From positions 5,767,498-5,831,497 of the forward strand of contig NC_135560.1 in NCBI RefSeq assembly GCF_964340395.1: a stretch of DNA of 64,000 nucleotides. Direction: 5' to 3'. The notes beneath the pieces were generated by a model. The model had not been told where the DNA came from and made no database searches. It worked only from the letters and a program-made list of their open reading frames with translations. Numbering within the stretch: position 1 is the first letter of the stretch; every line of letters begins with the position of its first letter. This stretch comes from Glandiceps talaboti. Lineage: Eukaryota; Hemichordata; Enteropneusta; Spengelidae. Below are positions 54,781-64,000 of the stretch, one piece after another. The translations under genes and the position numbers were made by a program.

Positions 54781-54898
54781 GTCTACAGCACATGGTATTC
54801 CCAGACGGTCTCCCATTCAAGTACTGACCATGCCCGACGCAGCTTTGCTTCGGTGATCGGACGAGAACCGGCTTTTTCCACGTAGTATGGCCGTAGAC
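54781..54898 (-). rRNA. 5S rRNA: 5S rRNA gene variant, array 2 copy 15
   Basis: nt 73 T to C; block duplicate of copy 11. Followed by a 614-bp interval. Confidence 0.9.
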
Positions 54899-55394
54899 AA
54901 GGTTTTGAACAGAACCTTTGTATTTATCACTAAAAAGTGCTACTCTGACTATTCACCAATGACAAATTCAATATGTACGTATAGTTGGTGTGCGAAAATA
55001 CAATCCAGATCCGATACTTTATAGATTTCACACTTCTATATCATATCAAAAGTTTCTACACGGCACAGGTACGTAGTGACAGGCTGTCACAGGTGATCCT
55101 AAAGTCGGCGCTGTTTACACCATTCAATTGCAAGTTGCCCAACAGTAGTAAAGAATGAAAGTGTTTGTTGGGCTGCTGCATTGGCTGACACCTGGTGAGG
55201 AGTTAGAGCGGAATTAAAAGGAAGGGCCGATAATCATGACTTGGATAGTCTTGGTTCCCTAGCCTTTTGCCGCTGGAGGCTCTGCCTATGAGACTACCCC
55301 AAACGAATGAGTGTGGCGTCGAATTAAGAATGTATGTGATTAAAGACGAGATGAATGATTGGTAAATAGAATGAACAGGACAAAAAAACAAAAA

Positions 55395-55512
55395 GTCTAC
55401 AGCACATGGTATTCCCAGACGGTCTCCCATTCAAGTACTGACCATGCCCGACGCAGCTTTGCTTCGGTGATCGGACGAGAACCGGCTTTTTCCACGTAGT
55501 ATGGCCGTAGAC
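55395..55512 (-). rRNA. 5S rRNA: 5S rRNA gene variant, array 2 copy 16
   Basis: nt 73 T to C; terminator flank reads AACAGGACAAAA on the plus strand, distinguishing it from copy 15. Confidence 0.9.
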
Positions 55513-56079
55513 AAGGTTTTGAACAGAACCTTTGTATTTATCACTAAAAAGTGCTACTCTGACTATTCACCAATGACAAATTCAATATGTACGTATAGTT
55601 GGTGTGCGAAAATACAATCCAGATCCGATACTTTATAGATTTCACACTTCTATATCATATCAAAAGTTTCTACACGGCACAGGTACGTAGTGACAGGCTG
55701 TCACAGGTGATCCTAAAGTCGGCGCTGTTTACACCATTCAATTGCAAGTTGCCCAACAGTAGTAAAGAACCCACGGTATTGAAATACGTTATGAAAAAGT
55801 TACTTTTAAACAGAAGTTCGGTACATTAAATCGCTAGTTGAAAGTGCTTGTTGGGCTGCTGCATTTGCTGACACCTGGTGAGGAGTTAGAGCGGAATTAA
55901 AAGGAAGGGCCGATAATCATGACTTGGATAGTCTCGCGGTTCCCCAGCCTTTTCCCACTGGAGGCTCTGTCTATGAGACTACCCCATACGAATGAGTGTG
56001 GCGTCGAATTAAGAATGTATGTGATTAAAGACGAGATGAATGATGGGTAAATAGAATGAAAAGGTCAAAAAATCAAAAA

Positions 56080-56197
56080 GTCTACAGCACATGGTATTCC
56101 CAGACGGTCTCCCATTCAAGTACTAACCATGCCCGTCGCAGCTTTGCTTCGGTGATCGGACGAGAACCGGCTTTTTCCACGTAGTATGGCCGTAGAC
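56080..56197 (-). rRNA. 5S rRNA: 5S rRNA gene variant, array 2 copy 17
   Basis: nt 62 T to A only. Its downstream spacer has the TCGCGGTTCC and TTTTCCCACTGG variant of the structured segment. Confidence 0.9.
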
Positions 56198-56693
56198 AAG
56201 GTTTTGAACAGAACCTTTGGTATTTATCACTAAAAAGTGCTACTCTGACTATTCACCAATGACAAATTCAATATGTACGTATAGTTGGTGTGCGAAAATA
56301 CAATCCAGATCCGATACTTTATAGATTTCACACTTCTATATATATCAAAAGTTTCTACACGGCACAGGTACGTAGTGACAGGCTGTCACAGGTGATCCTA
56401 AAGTCGGCGCTGTTTATACCATTCAATTGCAAATTGCCCAACAGTAGTAAAGAATGAAAGTGTTTGTTGGGCTGCTGCATTGGCTGACACCTGGTGAGGA
56501 GTTAGAGCGGAATTAAAAGGAAGGGCCGATAATCATGACTTGGATAGTCTCGGTTCCCTAGCCTTTTGCCGCTGGAGGCTCTGCCTATGAGACTACCCCA
56601 AACGAATGATTGTGGCGTCGAATTAAGAATGTATGTGCTTAAAGACGAGATGAATGATGGGTAAATAGAATGAAAAGGTCAAAAAATCAAAAA

Positions 56694-56811
56694 GTCTACA
56701 GCACATGGTATTCCCAGACGGTCTCCCATTCAAGTACTAACCATGCCCGTCGCAGCTTTGCTTCGGTGATCGGACGAGAACCGGCTTTTTCCACGTAGTA
56801 TGGCCGTAGAC
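56694..56811 (-). rRNA. 5S rRNA: 5S rRNA gene variant, array 2 copy 18
   Basis: nt 62 T to A. The spacer beyond it has the broken inverted repeat GTGACAGGAAGTCAC. Confidence 0.9.
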
Positions 56812-57371
56812 AAGGTTTTGAACAGAACCTTTGGTATTTATCACTAAAAAGTGCTACTCTGACTATTCAACAATGACAAATTCAATATGTACGTATAGTT
56901 GGTGTGCGAAAATACAATCCAGATCCGATACTTTATAGATTTCACGCTTCTATATCATATCAAAAGTTTCTACACGGCACAGGTACGTAGTGACAGGAAG
57001 TCACAGGTGATCCTAAAGTCGGCGCTGTTTACACCATTCAATTGCAAGTTGCCCAACAGTAGTAAAGAACCCACAGTATTGAAATACGTTATGAAAACGT
57101 TACCTTTAAACAGAAGTTCGGTACATTAAATCGCTAGTTGAAAGTGTTTGTTGGGCTGCTGCATTGGCTGACACCTGGTGAGGAGTTAGAGCGGAATTAA
57201 AAGGAAGGGCCGATAATCATGACTTGGATAGTCTTGGTTCCCTAGCCTTTTGCCGCTGGAGGCTCTGCCTATGAGACTACCCCAAACGAATGAGTGTGGC
57301 GTCGAATTAAGAATGTATGTGATTAAAGACGAGACGAGGTAAATAGAATGAAAAGGTCAAAAAAACAAAAA

Positions 57372-57489
57372 GTCTACAGCACATGGTATTCCCAGACGGT
57401 CTCCCATTCAAGTACTAACCATGCCCGACGCAGCTTTGCTTCGGTGATCGGACGAGAACCGGCTTTTTCCACGTAGTATGGCCGTAGAC
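57372..57489 (-). rRNA. 5S rRNA: 5S rRNA gene, array 2 copy 19
   Basis: Consensus gene in the unit type of copies 9 and 13. Confidence 0.95.
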
Positions 57490-58054
57490 AAGGTTTTGAA
57501 CAGAACCTTTGGTATTTATCACTAAAAAGTGCTACTCTGACTATTCAGCAATGACAACTTCAATATGTACTTACAGTTGGTGTGCGAAAATACAATCCAG
57601 ATCCGATACTTTATAGATTTCACACTTCTATATCATATCAAAAGTTTCTACACGGCACAGGTACGTAGTGACAGGCTGTCACAGGTGATCCTAAAGTCGG
57701 CACTGTTTACACCATTCAATTGCAAGTTGCCCAACAGTAGTAAAGAACCCACGGTATTGAAATACGTTATGAAAAAGTTACTTTTAAACAGAAGTTCGGT
57801 ACATTAAATCGCTAGTTGAAAGTGCTTGTTGGGCTGCTGCATTGGCTGACACCTGGTGAGGAGTTAGAGCGGAATTAAAAGGAAGGGCCGATAATCATGA
57901 CTTGGATAGTCTCGTTTCCCAGCCTTTTGCCGCTGGAGGCTCTGCCTATGAGACTACCCCATACGAATGAGTGTGGCGTCGAATTAAGAATATATGTGAT
58001 TAAAGACGAGATGAATGATGGGTAAATAGAATGAAAAGGTCAAAAAATCAAAAA

Positions 58055-58172
58055 GTCTACAGCACATGGTATTCCCAGACGGTCTCCCATTCAAGTACTA
58101 ACCATGCCCGACGCAGCTTTGCTTCGGTGATCGGACGAGAACCGGCTGTTTCCACGTAGTATGGCCGTAGAC
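58055..58172 (-). rRNA. 5S rRNA: 5S rRNA gene variant, array 2 copy 20
   Basis: nt 25 A to C, unit type of copies 10 and 14. Confidence 0.92.
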
Positions 58173-58668
58173 AAGGTTTTGAACAGAACCTTTGGTATTT
58201 ATCACTAAAAAGTGCTACTCTGACTATTCACCAATGACAAATTCAATATGTACGTATAGTTGGTGTGCGAAAATACAATCCAGATCCGATACTTTATAGA
58301 TTTCACACTTCTATATATATCAAAAGTTTCTACACGGCACAGGTACATAGTGACAGGCTGTCACAGGTGATCCTAAAGTCGGCGCTGTTTATACCATTCA
58401 ATTGCAAATTGCCCAACAGTAGTAAAGAATGAAAGTGTTTGTTGGGCTGCTGCATTGGCTGACACCTGGTGAGGAGTTAGAGCGGAATTAAAAGGAAGGG
58501 CCGATAATCATGACTTGGATAGTCTTGGTTCCCTAGCCTTTTGCCGCTGGAGGCTCTGCCTATGAGACTACCCCAAACGAATGAGTGTGGCGTCGAATTA
58601 AGAATGTATGTGATTAAAGACGAGATGAATGATTGGTAAATAGAATGAACAGGTCAAAAAAACAAAAA

Positions 58669-58786
58669 GTCTACAGCACATGGTATTCCCAGACGGTCTC
58701 CCATTCAAGTACTGACCATGCCCGACGCAGCTTTGCTTCGGTGATCGGACGAGAACCGGCTTTTTCCACGTAGTATGGCCGTAGAC
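58669..58786 (-). rRNA. 5S rRNA: 5S rRNA gene variant, array 2 copy 21
   Basis: nt 73 T to C, unit type of copies 11 and 15. Confidence 0.9.
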
Positions 58787-59353
58787 AAGGTTTTGAACAG
58801 AACCTTTGTATTTATCACTAAAAAGTGCTACTCTGACTATTCACCAATGACAAATTCAATATGTACGTATAGTTGGTGTGCGAAAATACAATCCAGATCC
58901 GATACTTTATAGATTTCACACTTCTATATCATATCAAAAGTTTCTACACGGCACAGGTACGTAGTGACAGGCTGTCACAGGTGATCCTAAAGTCGGCGCT
59001 GTTTACACCATTCAATTGCAAGTTGCCCAACAGTAGTAAAGAACCCACGGTATTGAAATACGTTATGAAAAAGTTACTTTTAAACAGAAGTTCGGTACAT
59101 TAAATCGCTAGTTGAAAGTGCTTGTTGGGCTGCTGCATTTGCTGACACCTGGTGAGGAGTTAGAGCGGAATTAAAAGGAAGGGCCAATAATCATGACTTG
59201 GATAGTCTCGCGGTTCCCCAGCCTTTTCCCACTGGAGGCTCTGTCTATGAGACTACCCCATAAGAATGAGTGTGGCGTCGAATTAAGAATGTATGTGATT
59301 AAAGACGAGATGAATGATGGGTAAATAGAATGAAAAGGTCAAAAAATCAAAAA

Positions 59354-59471
59354 GTCTACAGCACATGGTATTCCCAGACGGTCTCCCATTCAAGTACTAA
59401 CCATGCCCGACGCAGCTTTGCTTCGGTGATCGGACGAGAACCGGCTTTTTCCACGTAGTATGGCCGTAGAC
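59354..59471 (-). rRNA. 5S rRNA: 5S rRNA gene, array 2 copy 22
   Basis: Consensus gene. The TATA-like box region reads TAATAAATA on the minus strand, one base different from most units. Confidence 0.94.
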
Positions 59472-59967
59472 AAGGTTTTGAACAGAACCTTTGGTATTTA
59501 TTACTAAAAAGTGCTACTCTGACTATTCACCAATGACAACTTCAATATGTACGTATAGTTGGTGTGCGAAAATACAATCCAGATCCGATACTTTATAGAT
59601 TTCACACTTCTATATATATCAAAAGTTTCTACACGGCACAGGTACGTAGTGACAGGCTGTCACAGGTGATCCTAAAGTCGGCGCTGTTTACACCATTCAA
59701 TTGCAAGTTGCCCAACAGTAGTAAAGAATGAAAGTGTTTGTTGGGCTGCTGCATTGGCTGACACCTGGTGAGGAGTTAGAGCGGAATTAAAAGGAAGGGC
59801 CGATAATCATGACTTGGATAGTCTTGGTTCCCTAGCCTTTTGCCGCTGGAGGCTCTGCCTATGAGACTACCCCAAACGAATGAGTGTGGCGTCGAATTAA
59901 GAATGTATGTGATTAAAGACGAGATGAATGATTGGTAAATAGAATGAACAGGACAAAAAAACAAAAA

Positions 59968-60085
59968 GTCTACAGCACATGGTATTCCCAGACGGTCTCC
60001 CATTCAAGTACTGACCATGCCCGACGCAGCTTTGCTTCGGTGATCGGACGAGAACCGGCTTTTTCCACGTAGTATGGCCGTAGAC
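59968..60085 (-). rRNA. 5S rRNA: 5S rRNA gene variant, array 2 copy 23
   Basis: nt 73 T to C, unit type of copy 16. Confidence 0.9.
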
Positions 60086-60652
60086 AAGGTTTTGAACAGA
60101 ACCTTTGTATTTATCACTAAAAAGTGCTACTCTGACTATTCACCAATGACAAATTCAATATGTACGTATAGTTGGTGTGCGAAAATACAATCCAGATCCG
60201 ATACTTTATAGATTTCACACTTCTATATCATATCAAAAGTTTCTACACGGCACAGGTACGTAGTGACAGGCTGTCACAGGTGATCCTAAAGTCGGCGCTG
60301 TTTACACCATTCAATTGCAAGTTGCCCAACAGTAGTAAAGAACCCACGGTATTGAAATACGTTATGAAAAAGTTACTTTTAAACAGAAGTTCGGTACATT
60401 AAATCGCTAGTTGAAAGTGCTTGTTGGGCTGCTGCATTTGCTGACACCTGGTGAGGAGTTAGAGCGGAATTAAAAGGAAGGGCCGATAATCATGACTTGG
60501 ATAGTCTCGCGGTTCCCCAGCCTTTTCCCACTGGAGGCTCTGTCTATGAGACTACCCCATACGAATGAGTGTGGCGTCGAATTAAGAATGTATGTGATTA
60601 AAGACGAGATGAATGATGGGTAAATAGAATGAAAAGGTCAAAAAATCAAAAA

Positions 60653-60770
60653 GTCTACAGCACATGGTATTCCCAGACGGTCTCCCATTCAAGTACTAAC
60701 CATGCCCGTCGCAGCTTTGCTTCGGTGATCGGACGAGAACCGGCTTTTTCCACGTAGTATGGCCGTAGAC
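60653..60770 (-). rRNA. 5S rRNA: 5S rRNA gene variant, array 2 copy 24
   Basis: nt 62 T to A, unit type of copy 17. Confidence 0.9.
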
Positions 60771-61266
60771 AAGGTTTTGAACAGAACCTTTGGTATTTAT
60801 CACTAAAAAGTGCTACTCTGACTATTCACCAATGACAAATTCAATATGTACGTATAGTTGGTGTGCGAAAATACAATCCAGATCCGATACTTTATAGATT
60901 TCACACTTCTATATATATCAAAAGTTTCTACACGGCACAGGTACGTAGTGACAGGCTGTCACAGGTGATCCTAAAGTCGGCGCTGTTTATACCATTCAAT
61001 TGCAAATTGCCCAACAGTAGTAAAGAATGAAAGTGTTTGTTGGGCTGCTGCATTGGCTGACACCTGGTGAGGAGTTAGAGCGGAATTAAAAGGAAGGGCC
61101 GATAATCATGACTTGGATAGTCTCGGTTCCCTAGCCTTTTGCCGCTGGAGGCTCTGCCTATGAGACTACCCCAAACGAATGATTGTGGCGTCGAATTAAG
61201 AATGTATGTGCTTAAAGACGAGATGAATGATGGGTAAATAGAATGAAAAGGTCAAAAAATCAAAAA

Positions 61267-61384
61267 GTCTACAGCACATGGTATTCCCAGACGGTCTCCC
61301 ATTCAAGTACTAACCATGCCCGTCGCAGCTTTGCTTCGGTGATCGGACGAGAACCGGCTTTTTCCACGTAGTATGGCCGTAGAC
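61267..61384 (-). rRNA. 5S rRNA: 5S rRNA gene variant, array 2 copy 25
   Basis: nt 62 T to A, unit type of copy 18. Confidence 0.9.
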
Positions 61385-61944
61385 AAGGTTTTGAACAGAA
61401 CCTTTGGTATTTATCACTAAAAAGTGCTACTCTGACTATTCAACAATGACAAATTCAATATGTACGTATAGTTGGTGTGCGAAAATACAATCCAGATCCG
61501 ATACTTTATAGATTTCACGCTTCTATATCATATCAAAAGTTTCTACACGGCACAGGTACGTAGTGACAGGAAGTCACAGGTGATCCTAAAGTCGGCGCTG
61601 TTTACACCATTCAATTGCAAGTTGCCCAACAGTAGTAAAGAACCCACAGTATTGAAATACGTTATGAAAACGTTACCTTTAAACAGAAGTTCGGTACATT
61701 AAATCGCTAGTTGAAAGTGTTTGTTGGGCTGCTGCATTGGCTGACACCTGGTGAGGAGTTAGAGCGGAATTAAAAGGAAGGGCCGATAATCATGACTTGG
61801 ATAGTCTTGGTTCCCTAGCCTTTTGCCGCTGGAGGCTCTGCCTATGAGACTACCCCAAACGAATGAGTGTGGCGTCGAATTAAGAATGTATGTGATTAAA
61901 GACGAGACGAGGTAAATAGAATGAAAAGGTCAAAAAAACAAAAA

Positions 61945-62062
61945 GTCTACAGCACATGGTATTCCCAGACGGTCTCCCATTCAAGTACTAACCATGCCCG
62001 ACGCAGCTTTGCTTCGGTGATCGGACGAGAACCGGCTTTTTCCACGTAGTATGGCCGTAGAC
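61945..62062 (-). rRNA. 5S rRNA: 5S rRNA gene, array 2 copy 26
   Basis: Consensus gene. Its downstream side matches copies 9, 13 and 19 but its upstream side matches copy 22 (TAATAAATA), so the unit looks like a crossover product. Confidence 0.94.
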
Positions 62063-62558
62063 AAGGTTTTGAACAGAACCTTTGGTATTTATTACTAAAA
62101 AGTGCTACTCTGACTATTCACCAATGACAACTTCAATATGTACGTATAGTTGGTGTGCGAAAATACAATCCAGATCCGATACTTTATAGATTTCACACTT
62201 CTATATATATCAAAAGTTTCTACACGGCACAGGTACGTAGTGACAGGCTGTCACAGGTGATCCTAAAGTCGGCGCTGTTTACACCATTCAATTGCAAGTT
62301 GCCCAACAGTAGTAAAGAATGAAAGTGTTTGTTGGGCTGCTGCATTGGCTGACACCTGGTGAGGAGTTAGAGCGGAATTAAAAGGAAGGGCCGATAATCA
62401 TGACTTGGATAGTCTTGGTTCCCTAGCCTTTTGCCGCTGGAGGCTCTGCCTATGAGACTACCCCAAACGAATGAGTGTGGCGTCGAATTAAGAATGTATG
62501 TGATTAAAGACGAGATGAATGATTGGTAAATAGAATGAACAGGACAAAAAAACAAAAA

Positions 62559-62676
62559 GTCTACAGCACATGGTATTCCCAGACGGTCTCCCATTCAAGT
62601 ACTGACCATGCCCGACGCAGCTTTGCTTCGGTGATCGGACGAGAACCGGCTTTTTCCACGTAGTATGGCCGTAGAC
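62559..62676 (-). rRNA. 5S rRNA: 5S rRNA gene variant, array 2 copy 27
   Basis: nt 73 T to C with the copy 16 type terminator flank and the copy 22 type TATA-like box, again a mosaic unit. Confidence 0.9.
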
Positions 62677-63172
62677 AAGGTTTTGAACAGAACCTTTGGT
62701 ATTTATTACTAAAAAGTGCTACTCTGACTATTCACCAATGACAACTTCAATATGTACGTATAGTTGGTGTGCGAAAATACAATCCAGATCCGATACTTTA
62801 TAGATTTCACACTTCTATATATATCAAAAGTTTCTACACGGCACAGGTACGTAGTGACAGGCTGTCACAGGTGATCCTAAAGTCGGCGCTGTTTACACCA
62901 TTCAATTGCAAGTTGCCCAACAGTAGTAAAGAATGAAAGTGTTTGTTGGGCTGCTGCATTGGCTGACACCTGGTGAGGAGTTAGAGCGGAATTAAAAGGA
63001 AGGGCCGATAATCATGACTTGGATAGTCTTGGTTCCCTAGCCTTTTGCCGCTGGAGGCTCTGCCTATGAGACTACCCCAAACGAATGAGTGTGGCGTCGA
63101 ATTAAGAATGTATGTGATTAAAGACGAGATGAATGATTGGTAAATAGAATGAACAGGACAAAAAAACAAAAA

Positions 63173-63290
63173 GTCTACAGCACATGGTATTCCCAGACGG
63201 TCTCCCATTCAAGTACTGACCATGCCCGACGCAGCTTTGCTTCGGTGATCGGACGAGAACCGGCTTTTTCCACGTAGTATGGCCGTAGAC
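63173..63290 (-). rRNA. 5S rRNA: 5S rRNA gene variant, array 2 copy 28
   Basis: nt 73 T to C, unit type of copies 16 and 23. Confidence 0.9.
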
Positions 63291-63857
63291 AAGGTTTTGA
63301 ACAGAACCTTTGTATTTATCACTAAAAAGTGCTACTCTGACTATTCACCAATGACAAATTCAATATGTACGTATAGTTGGTGTGCGAAAATACAATCCAG
63401 ATCCGATACTTTATAGATTTCACACTTCTATATCATATCAAAAGTTTCTACACGGCACAGGTACGTAGTGACAGGCTGTCACAGGTGATCCTAAAGTCGG
63501 CGCTGTTTACACCATTCAATTGCAAGTTGCCCAACAGTAGTAAAGAACCCACGGTATTGAAATACGTTATGAAAAAGTTACTTTTAAACAGAAGTTCGGT
63601 ACATTAAATCGCTAGTTGAAAGTGCTTGTTGGGCTGCTGCATTTGCTGACACCTGGTGAGGAGTTAGAGCGGAATTAAAAGGAAGGGCCGATAATCATGA
63701 CTTGGATAGTCTCGCGGTTCCCCAGCCTTTTCCCACTGGAGGCTCTGTCTATGAGACTACCCCATACGAATGAGTGTGGCGTCGAATTAAGAATGTATGT
63801 GATTAAAGACGAGATGAATGATGGGTAAATAGAATGAAAAGGTCAAAAAATCAAAAA

Positions 63858-63975
63858 GTCTACAGCACATGGTATTCCCAGACGGTCTCCCATTCAAGTA
63901 CTAACCATGCCCGTCGCAGCTTTGCTTCGGTGATCGGACGAGAACCGGCTTTTTCCACGTAGTATGGCCGTAGAC
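63858..63975 (-). rRNA. 5S rRNA: 5S rRNA gene variant, array 2 copy 29
   Basis: nt 62 T to A, unit type of copies 17 and 24. Only the first 25 bp of its upstream spacer are in the window, so the TATA-like box is cut off. Confidence 0.88.
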
Positions 63976-64000
63976 AAGGTTTTGAACAGAACCTTTGGTA

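Larger units (their letters stand above)
45397..64000 (-). repeat. 5S rDNA tandem array 2 (29 copies)
   Basis: Same unit and orientation as array 1, contiguous with unique sequence on its left and running off the window on its right. Spacings fall in two main classes: 678-691 bp, and 614-620 bp where 69 bp of spacer (between AGTAAAGAA and TGAAAG) are deleted. Units are marked by GTAAAGAACCCAC where array 1 has GTAAACAAACCAC, though a few array 2 units have the latter. Many units share rare variants at fixed offsets, showing recent multi-unit duplications. Confidence 0.95.

Noticed and set aside
55203-55430. 75-codon minus-strand ORF MGDRLGIPCAVDF... repeated in array 2
   Set aside because: It spans the 3' part of the 5S gene, the terminator and the spacer; present only in some units through single-base differences.

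Overview
This is a metazoan nuclear genomic window: long AT-rich GT-AG introns, many microsatellites, tRNA-derived SINE-like repeats and tandem 5S rRNA genes. The 5S genes and the one protein gene look like those of an invertebrate animal. The 5S box C carries the GGGAGACC form that I recall from vertebrates and echinoderms, which leans towards a deuterostome such as an acorn worm, lancelet or echinoderm. That is an inference from memory and a lophotrochozoan is not excluded.

Layout. Positions 1-15000 hold 5S rDNA array 1: 22 copies of the 5S gene, all on the minus strand, mostly 673-690 bp apart, with two 843-bp units that carry a 154-bp insertion. It ends at a run of exactly 100 N (15001-15100). 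Positions 15716-38004 hold 13 plus-strand exons of a death-associated protein kinase gene of DAPK1 type. They encode the ankyrin repeats, the ROC GTPase-like domain, COR and the death domain, 1066 residues in all. The kinase and calmodulin-binding exons are not in the window. The introns contain SINE-like copies, foldback elements, minisatellites, microsatellites and a partial duplicated exon. Positions 38005-45396 are 3' flanking DNA with a 33-bp minisatellite, a 50-bp minisatellite and repeat families made of 150-bp and 115-bp units. Positions from about 45397 to 64000 hold 5S rDNA array 2: 29 more copies in the same orientation, running off the window, with two spacing classes (about 683 and 614 bp) and visible multi-unit duplications.

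Function. The 5S units look like complete RNA polymerase III genes: a TATA-like box 24-31 bp upstream, an internal box A/box C region, and T-runs directly after the 3' end. Twenty of the 51 copies are identical over all 118 bp, and 48 keep the full length; three look like pseudogenes. The DAPK-like protein would be a cytoplasmic, cytoskeleton-associated regulator of cell death and autophagy. There is no reason to think the two loci act together; the unusual point is that the two arrays bracket the 3' two-thirds of the gene.

Limits. I did not find a clearly new biological system. The observations most worth checking are the sandwich of DAPK between two co-oriented 5S arrays with its missing kinase half, the partial duplication of the last ROC exon, the structured segment in the 5S spacer, the insertion with target-site duplication that was amplified with its 5S unit, and the 356-bp foldback element.
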